From the NCBI GenBank assembly GCA_910584235.1, contig CAJTZD010000027.1:1-50763 (forward strand): 50,763 bases of DNA. Reading direction: 5' to 3'. Below are positions 34,209-41,292 of the stretch, piece by piece. The position numbers and the translations under genes were made by a program. The notes under the pieces are model-generated. The model did not search any database, had not been told where the DNA came from, and saw only the letters and a program-made list of their open reading frames with translations. How positions within the stretch are numbered: position 1 is the stretch's first letter; the number at the start of each line of letters is the position of its first letter. Origin of the DNA: an uncultured Acetatifactor sp. (GTDB lineage Bacteria; Bacillota; Clostridia; Lachnospirales; Lachnospiraceae).

Positions 34209-34621
34209 AAATAAGGCAAGATTTTGTGACAAATAGTTCCTCAACATCTTTTATCATTTCGATGAAACAAAAATGGAGTGAGAAGAGTTTTTTGAAAGCT
34301 ATTGGGGTTGATGGCGAATCACCTATGAATATGATTTTTGAAGACTTATTTGAGGCCATAAATAAAAATAAACAGGATTTATTTTCCTATATGAAAGAAT
34401 GCAATAAGGAACCGAAGGAAATCGGGACTTTTTTGTCAGAAAATGGATATTCCGATGAAGTTGTTCAAAAAGTAAATCAGCTTTTGCAGGAGGGGAGAAA
34501 AGTTTATTTTGGAAAGTTAAGTTCTGATGGATATTCTTCCGCCGAAGTATATTTTTGTATGGAGAGTTTTGTATTGTGCGAAGAGGATATATACTTTAAT
34601 GGTCAAATTGGAGGCTGGTAG
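34205..34621 (+). CDS. Small protein with DFVTNSSSTSF N terminus
   Basis: 138 residues starting MKIRQDFVTNSSSTSFIIS. I recall near-identical openings (DFVTNSSSSSF) on many unrelated Firmicute proteins of unknown function, which suggests a conserved leader-like signal; this recollection needs checking. The remainder has no known motif and contains two Cys near the C terminus. The stop is 2 nt before the radical SAM start codon, so it is translationally coupled to that enzyme and could be its substrate or partner. The function is unknown. Confidence 0.65.
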   Translation: MKIRQDFVTNSSSTSFIISMKQKWSEKSFLKAIGVDGESPMNMIFEDLFEAINKNKQDLFSYMKECNKEPKEIGTFLSENGYSDEVVQKVNQLLQEGRKVYFGKLSSDGYSSAEVYFCMESFVLCEEDIYFNGQIGGW

Positions 34622-34623
34622 TT

Positions 34624-35685
34624 GTGGGGGATGTATTGTTTAGAAGGTATCAAGAAAGTGGGTATATCATATTTTTTGACAGAAAGTCAGGAGTTTTCAT
34701 TCGAAGGGGTTATTCTGGAGACGATCCTTTTTGTAACTTAAAGGGACCAGAGTTGTTGGATATTTCAATAACGAATTATTGTAAAAGAGGCTGTGACTTC
34801 TGCTACCGTGCATCGAATCCTTTGGGACAACATATGAAGTTGGTGGAATATTGCAGATTATTGGAACAAGCGCAGCAGGCGGGAGTATTGCAGATTGCTT
34901 TAGGCGGTGGCAATCCCAATCAACATCCGAATTTTATACAGATTCTAGAACAGACCAGAAAACATTCTATTATTCCTTCCTATACCACCAATGGGCAAGG
35001 GATGACAGAAGAAATCTATCGGGCAACAAAGGAATTTTGTGGCGCGTTGGCAGTCAGCTGGTACGCTCCTTATTTAGATGCCAAAAAAGTGATATCGGAG
35101 TGTAAAAAGTATGATATCAAAGTAAATATTCACTTTTTATTAAGCAAGCAGACAATCAAAGAGGCGATTAGACTGTTGCATGAGGAAACGGAATTGTTAC
35201 AACAGATTAATGCCATTATTTTTTTGAACTATAAGCCTATACATAGTACAGATGATTGGTGTTTAACGGATGACGATAATCTTCAGGAATTTCTTGATGT
35301 TGTAAATCAAATTAAGGACTGCAAAATAGGTTTTGATAGCTGTATGATTTCTTATCTGACAATAGTTGAACCCAAGTTGATATCTGAGACGGTTGAGTTT
35401 TGTGAAGCGGCTAGATTTTCTGCCTTTATTGCGGAAGATTCGTTTATGTATCCTTGTTCTTTTATGCATGATACAGAGTGGTATGGGATTGATTTAACCA
35501 AAATGACTTTGCAGGAGGCATGGCAGACAGGAGAACTGTTTTTGAAGATGAGAAATGCTCTGCAAACACCAGGAAAGCAGGAATATCCCATTAATGATTG
35601 TGGTGAATGTAATCAATATCCTTTTTGTCACGGGGGATGTCAGATTTTTAATATTAACAAGTGTAGAAAAGGGAAAGAGAGATGA
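34624..35685 (+). CDS. Radical SAM/SPASM-domain protein
   Basis: 353 residues. The radical SAM 4Fe-4S motif is CKRGCDFC (CX3CX2C) at about 53-60 in ISITNYCKRGCDFCYRAS, followed by a glycine-rich SAM segment ALGGGNPNQHPNF. The C-terminal SPASM-type Cys cluster includes YPCSF and CGECNQYPFCHGGC, suggesting extra iron-sulfur clusters as in peptide- or protein-modifying enzymes. It lacks the features I associate with viperin-type enzymes. The start is GTG at 34624 with GGAGG 9 nt upstream inside the preceding gene. Confidence 0.88.
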   Translation: MGDVLFRRYQESGYIIFFDRKSGVFIRRGYSGDDPFCNLKGPELLDISITNYCKRGCDFCYRASNPLGQHMKLVEYCRLLEQAQQAGVLQIALGGGNPNQHPNFIQILEQTRKHSIIPSYTTNGQGMTEEIYRATKEFCGALAVSWYAPYLDAKKVISECKKYDIKVNIHFLLSKQTIKEAIRLLHEETELLQQINAIIFLNYKPIHSTDDWCLTDDDNLQEFLDVVNQIKDCKIGFDSCMISYLTIVEPKLISETVEFCEAARFSAFIAEDSFMYPCSFMHDTEWYGIDLTKMTLQEAWQTGELFLKMRNALQTPGKQEYPINDCGECNQYPFCHGGCQIFNINKCRKGKER

Positions 35686-35933
35686 AAGAGATTTGGTTGG
35701 ATGATGAACAATTGGAGTGTGAAGCGAGAAAGAGGAACCTAAAAATTTCTATAGTCAAGGGAATTTTGGATAATGGGTTTGAGTTGAAACAGCGATACAG
35801 TCGAACTGAAATTACCCAGTATTTTTACTTTAGGAAAAGGGATTTGTTGCTTTATAGTAGTGAGTTTTTTAGTAAAACAAAATCTCAATATGTTTTAACC
35901 CAAAAGATGAGTTATTGGGTAAAGGAGTTATGA
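35682..35933 (+). CDS. Small unknown protein at end of island operon
   Basis: 83 residues, no recognised motif; basic and aromatic, with YFYFRKRDLLLYSSEFF near the middle. It overlaps the radical SAM gene by 4 nt (ATGA). It may be a partner protein of the radical SAM enzyme. It is the last AT-rich gene; GC rises sharply 5 nt later. Confidence 0.6.
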   Translation: MKEIWLDDEQLECEARKRNLKISIVKGILDNGFELKQRYSRTEITQYFYFRKRDLLLYSSEFFSKTKSQYVLTQKMSYWVKEL

Positions 35934-35937
35934 AAAA

Positions 35938-36411
35938 ATGATAAAAATCCTATTTATTTGCCACGGCAATATATGCCGATCACCCATGTGCGAGTTCATA
36001 ATGAAAAAAGCCGTAGCCCTGCGTGGGTTGTCCCAGGACTTTTACATCGCCTCTGCAGCCACCAGTACGGAAGAAATCCGGAACGGCGTGGGCAATCCCG
36101 TCTATCCGCCCGCTAAGCATAAGCTGGCGGAGCACGGCATTAGCTGTGAGGGAAAGCGGGCCGTCCAGCTGCAGCGCTCCGATTACGCCAAATACGACTA
36201 CCTCATCGGCATGGACAGCGCCAACATCCGCAACATGCACCGAATACTGGGCGGCGATCCGGAAAACAAAATCCGAAAGCTCCTGTCCTTTGCCGGCTCT
36301 GACCGGGACATCTCCGATCCCTGGTATACGGGTGATTTCGATGCCACTTTCCGGGACGCCACAGAGGGCTGCGAAGCGCTGCTGGCGCTGCTGCTCCAGA
36401 GGGCCTTATAG
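35938..36411 (+). CDS. Low-molecular-weight protein tyrosine phosphatase
   Basis: 157 residues, normal for LMW-PTP. The P-loop is CHGNICRS (CX5R, residues 8-15) and the general-acid loop is SDPWYTGDF (about 122-130). It removes phosphate from tyrosine (or arginine) residues. It is host-like in GC content from about codon 12 onward. Its start lies 4 nt after the last island gene and its ribosome site (GGAG) lies inside that gene, so it is probably read as the last cistron of the island operon. Confidence 0.93.
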   Translation: MIKILFICHGNICRSPMCEFIMKKAVALRGLSQDFYIASAATSTEEIRNGVGNPVYPPAKHKLAEHGISCEGKRAVQLQRSDYAKYDYLIGMDSANIRNMHRILGGDPENKIRKLLSFAGSDRDISDPWYTGDFDATFRDATEGCEALLALLLQRAL

Positions 36412-36555
36412 TCCTGATTTCCAATATCGACTGACTTTCCGCAAGCAGGGAAGTCGTTCGTGCGCGGCCTGTGTACAGACAACAGAAAGCTGTCGTCTGT
36501 GGTACCCGATTTCGCAGTTGTCCCACCGGCTGCTTCCCGATACCGCACAGGCCCC

Positions 36556-37140
36556 TCACCTCATTTCATTTGCCCCCGGCATTTCCCCGTCCGGCCCATA
36601 CACGGCTCTCTCGCCGCCGATAAGCTTTGGCCTGGTGCGGGCGCAGACCACGCGGGCATCGCCGATTTCCTTTGTGCGGATCCGCACCGGAACCGCCACA
36701 GCTTTCAGATGCATGCCGATCAGGGTGTCTCCGATGTCCATGCCAGCCCCGGCTCTGATATGTTCTACTGCCACCGGCTCTTCAAAGGTCTTGTAGGCTA
36801 CCGTGGCAAAGGCCCCTCCCGCCTTGGGCTGGGGAATCACACTGACGATCTCATATCCATACCTGACCGCGGCCTCCTTTTCCAGAATCAGGGCACGGTT
36901 CAAATGCTCGCAGCACTGGGCCGCCAGATAGACTCCCGCCTCCTGAGTAGCCTGGTAAATGCTGCCGAAGACCACCTCCGCCAGTTCCGGGCTGGAAAAA
37001 GTGCCGATTCCCGCCCCTGCCACCTCGCTGGTAGAACAGCCTACTACGAAGAGACCGCCCTCTTCAAGGCGGGCCGCATCCAGAATCTCCTTTGCCGCAT
37101 TATATGCCTCACTGCCGATGATCGACATCTCCTCTGTCAT
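36556..37140 (-). CDS. YwlG/DUF436 family protein (TIGR01440)
   Basis: 194-residue protein of the TIGR01440/YwlG family, found across Firmicutes, function not established. Diagnostic stretches are LFVVGCSTSEVAGAGIGTFSSPE, YLAAQCCEHLNRALILEKE and KAGGAFATVAYKTFEEPV. Conserved cysteines (in VGCSTSE and QCCEHLNR) suggest a catalytic or metal role. It is often next to ribose-5-phosphate isomerase or LMW-PTP genes in Firmicutes; here the PTP gene is convergent. The ribosome site is AGGAGGG. Confidence 0.9.
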   Translation of the reverse strand: MTEEMSIIGSEAYNAAKEILDAARLEEGGLFVVGCSTSEVAGAGIGTFSSPELAEVVFGSIYQATQEAGVYLAAQCCEHLNRALILEKEAAVRYGYEIVSVIPQPKAGGAFATVAYKTFEEPVAVEHIRAGAGMDIGDTLIGMHLKAVAVPVRIRTKEIGDARVVCARTRPKLIGGERAVYGPDGEMPGANEMR

Positions 37141-37254
37141 CCTGATATCCCTCCTGTCTCAAAATACATGCGCCGCCTTAAAAGCCTGTCCACTGCCTCC
37201 CGCGGTATTTCGGCCCTTCATTACAGTCGAAACGTACATGCTTTTTATGCTCTA

Positions 37255-37283
37255 ACCATACCATACGGATAATTCGCTGTCAA
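37255..37283 (-). promoter_or_regulatory. Sigma-A promoter of YwlG-family gene
   Basis: Minus strand TTGACA (37278-37283), 17-bp spacer, TATGGT (37255-37260), about 115 nt before the ATG. Confidence 0.7.
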
Positions 37284-37551
37284 TATACGGCTATGATGTC
37301 AAGCACAGACTGTGAGTCGTCACAGCCCCTAAAGAATGCAGGCATCAACTTACCGCCCGCCGGCTCGACCGGGTTTGCTATTTATCAACTCTTCGCAGCA
37401 GAATACTACACATGGCAGCAGCCAAAACAAAAATCGAGAGTAGCGGCATATGGCTTTTGCCGGAAATAGTTTTCCTATTGTCCCAAACGCTTTTGAAAGT
37501 AGTTTAATCGCAGTTTTTAATCGCAGAAGAGAACTTTTTGCAAATTTACTC
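37284..37551. other. Intergenic with possible surface-protein tail remnant
   Basis: On the minus strand, ending at a stop at 37378-37380, a frame reads KSHMPLLSIFVLAAAMCSILLRRVDK: a hydrophobic segment with a basic end, as at the C terminus of cell-wall-anchored proteins. No ORF start or sorting motif is complete. I see nothing else here. Confidence 0.3.
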
Positions 37552-37579
37552 TTGCATTTTATGAAAAATATGTTATACT
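37552..37579 (+). promoter_or_regulatory. tRNA-Ala promoter
   Basis: TTGCAT (37552-37557) and TATACT (37574-37579), 16-bp spacer, ending 10 nt before the tRNA. Confidence 0.7.
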
Positions 37580-37589
37580 TTTCTGGTAA

Positions 37590-37662
37590 GGGGCATTAGC
37601 GCAGTTGGGAGCGCGCCACACTGGCAGTGTGGAGGTCACGGGTTCGAATCCCGTATGCTCCA
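37590..37662 (+). tRNA. tRNA-Ala(GGC)
   Basis: 73 nt with all cloverleaf arms. The acceptor stem is GGGGCAT/ATGCTCC with the G3:U70 pair that identifies alanine tRNA; discriminator A. The anticodon loop CTGGCAG gives anticodon GGC (reads GCC and GCU). The T arm is CGGGTTCGAATCCCG. The 3' CCA is not encoded, so it must be added by the CCA enzyme. Confidence 0.96.
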
Positions 37663-37675
37663 TTTTTAGTAAAAG

Positions 37676-37724
37676 CCGCAAATCCAGGATTTGTTCAGTG
37701 AAATCAAGGGTTTGCGGTTTTTTT
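37676..37724 (+). terminator. tRNA-Ala terminator
   Basis: CCGCAAATCC (37676-37685) pairs with GGGTTTGCGG (37708-37717), followed by seven T. Confidence 0.8.
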
Positions 37725-37816
37725 GTTACTAGGAATAATTTAATAATATAATATGAAATTTGTCATGACGAATCTGTCAAAAGGGCTGTCGGACAAGATG
37801 ATCCTGCCGCCACATT

Positions 37817-37939
37817 TTATACCCTGACCATAATTGCATCTAATCCCTTTTCTTTAGCCTCTGCAAGTTTTGCTTCCGCATATTTTTTTACAGTGTATGT
37901 CCCGAGGCGTATCTGGTATTTCAAATCTTTGTCTCCCAC
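37817..37939 (-). pseudogene. SPOR-like domain remnant (probable amidase C terminus)
   Basis: The minus strand reads KYQIRLGTYTVKKYAEAKLAEAKEKGLDAIMVRV then stop. This is the pattern of a C-terminal SPOR-type peptidoglycan-binding repeat (Y.VQ.GAF..K..AE....K.GFDAFI.), usual at the end of N-acetylmuramoyl-L-alanine amidases. Upstream coding sequence is absent. The rest of the gap to 38137 shows nothing recognisable. Confidence 0.55.
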
Positions 37940-38137
37940 TGCGGTCTCTGCTCACCGCATATCTTGCACTTCTATAATAAATGTTGTAAAATCAAGACAA
38001 CCGCAAAGGAAAGAGATAAGGATTCTTATAATTACAGTTCAGACAAAGGAGACATTGGAGTTAAAATCAAAATCCAAACCATAGGATAACACCGCTACGG
38101 CGTTTTAATCATATCCAAGGAAAGCGAGGAATGACTT

Positions 38138-38680
38138 ATGGACTTAGCACAAGAAAGAATTTACACGATAGACGATATCTACGCCCTGCCAGATGGCCAG
38201 AGGGCAGAGCTGATTGATGGCCGGATGTATATGATGACTCCGCCACGGCGAATCCATCAGGAAATAGTTAGCCAGCTCACAAAGGTAATCGGGCAGTACA
38301 TCGATGCGCATGACGGCAAATGCAAGGTTTACCCGGCACCATTCGCGGTATTCCTGAATCAAGACGACAGGAACTATGTGGAGCCGGATATCTCCGTCAT
38401 CTGCGACATGGATAAGTTGGATGAATATGGCTGCAACGGTGCTCCTGACTGGATAATCGAGATAACCTCCCCAACCAACCCCCAAAACGACTATGGGGTA
38501 AAATTATTCAAATACCGCACTGCCGGCGTAAGGGAATACTGGATTGTGAATCCTCAAACGAACACTGTCATGGTGTATGATTTGGAGAATGAGAAGAAGT
38601 CGAACCAATACACTTTTGAGGATGATGTCCCTGTGTGCATCTATGAGGATTTAAACATCCGGATTTCCGATTTGCTATAA
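38138..38680 (+). CDS. Uma2-family (DUF820) PD-(D/E)XK nuclease-fold protein
   Basis: 180 residues, normal for the family. Core motifs are AELIDGRMYMM, NYVEPDISVICD (catalytic Asp) and DWIIEITSPTN (ExT/ExK-type site), then FKYRTAGVREYWIVNP. Uma2 proteins have a restriction-endonuclease fold, are often multicopy and mobile, and their role is unknown. It is preceded by a weak GAGGA site. A 16-bp palindrome follows directly after the stop. Confidence 0.9.
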   Translation: MDLAQERIYTIDDIYALPDGQRAELIDGRMYMMTPPRRIHQEIVSQLTKVIGQYIDAHDGKCKVYPAPFAVFLNQDDRNYVEPDISVICDMDKLDEYGCNGAPDWIIEITSPTNPQNDYGVKLFKYRTAGVREYWIVNPQTNTVMVYDLENEKKSNQYTFEDDVPVCIYEDLNIRISDLL

Positions 38681-38684
38681 AAAG

Positions 38685-38700
38685 GTTGCGACGTCGCAAC
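38685..38700. promoter_or_regulatory. Perfect 16-bp palindrome
   Basis: GTTGCGACGTCGCAAC is its own reverse complement. It lies 4 nt after the Uma2 stop and over the position of the -35 of the putative toxin promoter, so it may be an operator. No T-run follows, so it is not a typical terminator. Confidence 0.6.
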
Positions 38701-38716
38701 TCCCGCACCATGACAA

Positions 38717-38739
38717 GATAATATGCTTACCAGGGGAGC
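38717..38739 (+). promoter_or_regulatory. Toxin promoter region (left arm of inverted repeat)
   Basis: GATAAT at 38717-38722 starts a 23-nt block that matches 20 of 23 positions of the minus-strand block at 38966-38988 around the antisense promoter. The -35 position (TCGCAA, 38694-38699) is weak. The transcript would begin near 38729, about 63 nt before the toxin ATG. Confidence 0.5.
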
Positions 38740-38791
38740 TGGGGGACGTGTTCTCACCCAATCCGAGACCTTACGGAAAGTGGTGATTATT

Positions 38792-38875
38792 ATGAGTACA
38801 TATGAAGAATTCATGGTAATACTGACAGTCGGGCTTTTGATTGTTGCGATTCTGAATCTGAAAAATAAGAAATAG
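38792..38875 (+). CDS. Hol-Tox family holin-like type I toxin
   Basis: 27 residues: MSTYEEFMVILTVGLLIVAI followed by LNLKNKK. The sequence has a short polar start, one membrane helix (about 8-22) and a basic tail. MSTYE-FM is the usual opening of the Firmicute putative holin-like toxin family, related in layout to TxpA/Fst toxins. Such peptides depolarise the membrane when overproduced and are silenced by an antisense RNA; a candidate antisense unit with its own consensus promoter is directly opposite. The ribosome site is weak (GTGGTGATTATT), which fits tight control. Confidence 0.8.
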   Translation: MSTYEEFMVILTVGLLIVAILNLKNKK

Positions 38876-38976
38876 CCGTCCTGCTCTCGTCAAAGTTTAG
38901 GAACGGCTATTCTTATAGTCAAGTATTAAATTGCGCCGGGTCGGGTGACCTGCACTCACTTTCCGGCTCCCTTGAT
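38865..38976 (-). ncRNA. Candidate antitoxin antisense RNA
   Basis: Predicted from a perfect-spacing promoter (38983-39011, minus) to the hairpin 38871-38879/38903-38911, followed on the minus strand by a T-rich run. It would overlap the 3' end of the toxin mRNA, as RatA does with txpA. The ends are inferred, not measured. Confidence 0.55.
38871..38911. terminator. Bidirectional hairpin at toxin 3' end
   Basis: AATAGCCGT (38871-38879) pairs with ACGGCTATT (38903-38911); the first arm includes the toxin stop codon. T-rich sequence follows on the minus strand, so it is a better terminator for the antisense RNA than for the toxin mRNA. Confidence 0.65.
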
Positions 38977-38982
38977 AAGCAT

Positions 38983-39011
38983 ATTATATACCATGGCTGG
39001 CTTCTTTTCAA
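38983..39011 (-). promoter_or_regulatory. Antisense RNA promoter
   Basis: Minus strand TTGAAA (39006-39011), 17-bp spacer, TATAAT (38983-38988). Confidence 0.7.
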
Positions 39012-39210
39012 CTGGAATTTAAAAAAATACGCTTCCAGCGCCGCAAACACAATCAGGAACACAGGAACTATCTTCACCACGACCCGGGCGAATCCCCCCG
39101 TCCGGGGAATGAGAGACTTATGCTTTGTTCTCTGCAGGGGGAGCCATCCAGTACCGGAATCAGGGATGGCAGCACGGTGACGCAGCCCAGAACGCCCGGG
39201 AACCCGCTCC
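39012..39210 (-). other. Membrane-protein tail-like sequence
   Basis: On the minus strand a frame reads FARVVVKIVPVFLIVFAALEAYFFKFQLKRSQPW, a membrane helix with a basic end. It has no convincing start or ribosome site downstream of the ABC permease and runs into the toxin cassette. It may be the remnant of a third gene of the ABC module or of another membrane protein. Nothing else is visible here. Confidence 0.3.
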
Positions 39211-39864
39211 TCAGAACTCCTTGTGCTCCATGATCTTTATGCTGATCTGGCAGGAGATCAGCAGCAGGGCGATGCCGATACCCAGGGCCACCGCAATGCC
39301 TGCCCCGGCGCTCATCTCGGGAATCCTTTCCCCAAGGGTATCCAGATCAATACCCAACCCTTTGGCAAGCTTTGCCACCATCACCGCCACCAGTAAAAAG
39401 CCTCCCATGACGATTATCATGACTATCCTGCTCTTCTCCCCCTCGAATTTCAGGCGCAGGGGCAGAAGGAACGCGCTGAGGCAGAACGCCACCGGCAGGA
39501 GCACCAGAGCCGTCATCATGCCCTCTGCAAGGTTCAGGCTACCCTTGGCCGCCCCTGCGGCGATGGAAGCAATACTCCCCACAAGCCACCCCGTCCCGCT
39601 CATCAGCAGGGCAAAGAGATACTTTTCCAGCACATAGTCCTTTCTGGACACGGGCAGGGAGAACAGGAACGCGTTGCCATTGTCGAATTCATCGTAGCTG
39701 ATGGTGCTGGACGTGAACGTGGTCCCGATGACTGCCATGTATACCACGATGAAGCTCATGTCGCTGTTGTAAAAGGACATGCCCACCGCCACCAGGAGGA
39801 TGATTATCAGGGAATTCCCCATATTCCTCATCAATTTCAAATCCTTGATCAGTAGTCCTCTCAT
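39211..39864 (-). CDS. ABC-2 type transporter permease
   Basis: 217 residues with six hydrophobic segments, matching the small ABC2_membrane_5-type permeases that pair with YtrB-like ATPases. SSTISYDEFDNGNAFLFSLPVSRKDYVLEKYLFALL (about 53-88) is the typical cytoplasmic region of this family. It overlaps the ATPase gene by 4 nt (ATGA). Together they form an exporter of unknown substrate, probably induced by cell-wall stress. Confidence 0.88.
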   Translation of the reverse strand: MRGLLIKDLKLMRNMGNSLIIILLVAVGMSFYNSDMSFIVVYMAVIGTTFTSSTISYDEFDNGNAFLFSLPVSRKDYVLEKYLFALLMSGTGWLVGSIASIAAGAAKGSLNLAEGMMTALVLLPVAFCLSAFLLPLRLKFEGEKSRIVMIIVMGGFLLVAVMVAKLAKGLGIDLDTLGERIPEMSAGAGIAVALGIGIALLLISCQISIKIMEHKEF

Positions 39865-40712
39865 AATGCCTCACCCCTTATCATCATCATAATCACTTCG
39901 TCAATGCTGCCTTTCAGAACCGCAAGTTTCGGGTAGTTCTCCATGTAGAAGCGCTTCTGGTTAGTCAGGCAGCTATAGCCGAAGCTCTCCTTTCTGCAGC
40001 GCAGGATATAGCGCTTCTCGATTGTCCGGTACTGCTGTTCGTCCACTTTCAGCACTGCGTAATCATCCAGCAGCACGTCCGTATCCTCGTGGAGAATGAT
40101 TTTTCCATTGTGCAACATATAAATGTCATCGCACAGAGTCTCCAGGTCGCCGGAGATGTGGGAGCTCACCAGAATCCCTCTGTCCTCGTCCTGCTCCATG
40201 AACGCCCTAAGCAGTTCCAGAAGCTCATCCCTGGCCACTACGTCCAGCCCCGCCGTGGGTTCATCCAGGATCAGAAGCCGGGCTCTGTGGGAGATGGCTG
40301 TCAGGACTTTCAGCTTCGCTTTCATGCCCGTGGAGAACTCTTTGATCTTCTGGTTGTCGGGAAGCCCGAACCGTCTGACCTGCTCCAGGAAAAACGTCTT
40401 GTCGAACCGGGCGTAGAGGCTGCCCATGACGGGGACAATGTCCTTTATGGTCAGGTAGCCGCTGAAGCCCGCATTGGACAGGACTACACCCAGCTCCTGT
40501 TTCTCCTTTGCGCTAAACTGGCTGCTGTCCTTTCCCAGGATCTCTATCCTGCCGCCATCCGGCCTGATAAGCCCCAGCACCGCCTTGAATGTGGTGCTCT
40601 TTCCTGCGCCGTTCTGCCCCACCAGCCCTGTCACCCGCCCCTGCAGAACCTCCATAGAGCAGTCCAACCGGAATGTGCCGTAGCTTTTGTTCAAATTATC
40701 AATCTTTAACAT
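39861..40712 (-). CDS. ABC transporter ATP-binding protein
   Basis: 283 residues. Walker A GLVGQNGAGKSTTF (about 31-44), signature EFSTGMKAKL (about 133-142), Walker B RLLILDEPTAGLD (about 153-165) and the switch His in VSSHISGDLE. The C-terminal extension of about 75 residues is usual in YtrB-type ATPases. It lies between the GntR regulator and the permease, and all three point the same way. Confidence 0.93.
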   Translation of the reverse strand: MLKIDNLNKSYGTFRLDCSMEVLQGRVTGLVGQNGAGKSTTFKAVLGLIRPDGGRIEILGKDSSQFSAKEKQELGVVLSNAGFSGYLTIKDIVPVMGSLYARFDKTFFLEQVRRFGLPDNQKIKEFSTGMKAKLKVLTAISHRARLLILDEPTAGLDVVARDELLELLRAFMEQDEDRGILVSSHISGDLETLCDDIYMLHNGKIILHEDTDVLLDDYAVLKVDEQQYRTIEKRYILRCRKESFGYSCLTNQKRFYMENYPKLAVLKGSIDEVIMMMIRGEAL

Positions 40713-40834
40713 CTAACATCCAACCTCCTATAGGTGCAAGTCAAAGCGCAAACAGCGCGTTTTGTCCGATTAGGCATTCTTCTGTGTGCAATTAGATTTT
40801 CAAGTGCCATGCCTTCGGCGCTTTAGTCCGCGTA

Positions 40835-41227
40835 CTAAAGAGGTATGCTTTGCACACTATCCTCCAAAACCAATTCAAATAAGCTCCGGATATCCTCGTC
40901 GCTTATGCCATATCTTCTGCCCTTCTGGACAGCCAGCTCCAGATCCGCCTCCAGCTCTTTCTTCTGCTCCTCCAGCAGCAGGCTCTGGTTCACTGCCGCC
41001 ACATAGGTCCCCTTGCCGTGGACAGTTACGGCAAAGCCCTCCTCCTCCAGGCTGTCATAGGCTTTCTTCACAGTCAGCGCGCTGATCCGCAGGTCCTTTG
41101 AGAGCGCACGGACAGAGGGCAGATTATCATTCTCTTTCAATTCCCCGCCGCGTATCAGGGTCTTGATCTGGTCCGTAATCTGTTCGTAGATAGGAACCAT
41201 GGAAGAACTGTTTATTATAATGCGCAT
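40835..41227 (-). CDS. GntR-family regulator, YtrA type
   Basis: 130 residues. N-terminal winged HTH: VPIYEQITDQIKTLIRGGELKENDNLPSVRALSKDLRISALTVKKAYDSLEEEG, then GKGTYVA, and a short C-terminal helical region (about 85-130) typical of the YtrA subfamily, which lacks a large effector domain. It very probably represses its own operon with the ABC transporter. A near-ideal promoter and long perfect inverted repeat lie directly upstream. The ribosome site is AAGGAGG. Confidence 0.92.
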   Translation of the reverse strand: MRIIINSSSMVPIYEQITDQIKTLIRGGELKENDNLPSVRALSKDLRISALTVKKAYDSLEEEGFAVTVHGKGTYVAAVNQSLLLEEQKKELEADLELAVQKGRRYGISDEDIRSLFELVLEDSVQSIPL

Positions 41228-41245
41228 TTATCTTTCCTCCTTGTA

Positions 41246-41292
41246 AACAGTATATAACAGTATGTAACTGTTGTCAAGTGTTATATACTGTT
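41246..41292 (-). promoter_or_regulatory. GntR/ABC operon promoter with 14-bp perfect operator arms
   Basis: Minus strand TTGACA (41272-41277), 17-bp spacer, TATACT (41249-41254). The perfect inverted repeat AACAGTATATAACA (41246-41259) and TGTTATATACTGTT (41279-41292) brackets the promoter, and a further ACAGT/ACTGT pair lies between. This layout suits a YtrA-type repressor. Confidence 0.85.

Noticed and set aside
34624..35685. Radical SAM enzyme as viperin-type antiviral nucleotide synthase
   Set aside because: It has a SPASM-type C-terminal Cys cluster typical of peptide/protein modification, which viperins lack.
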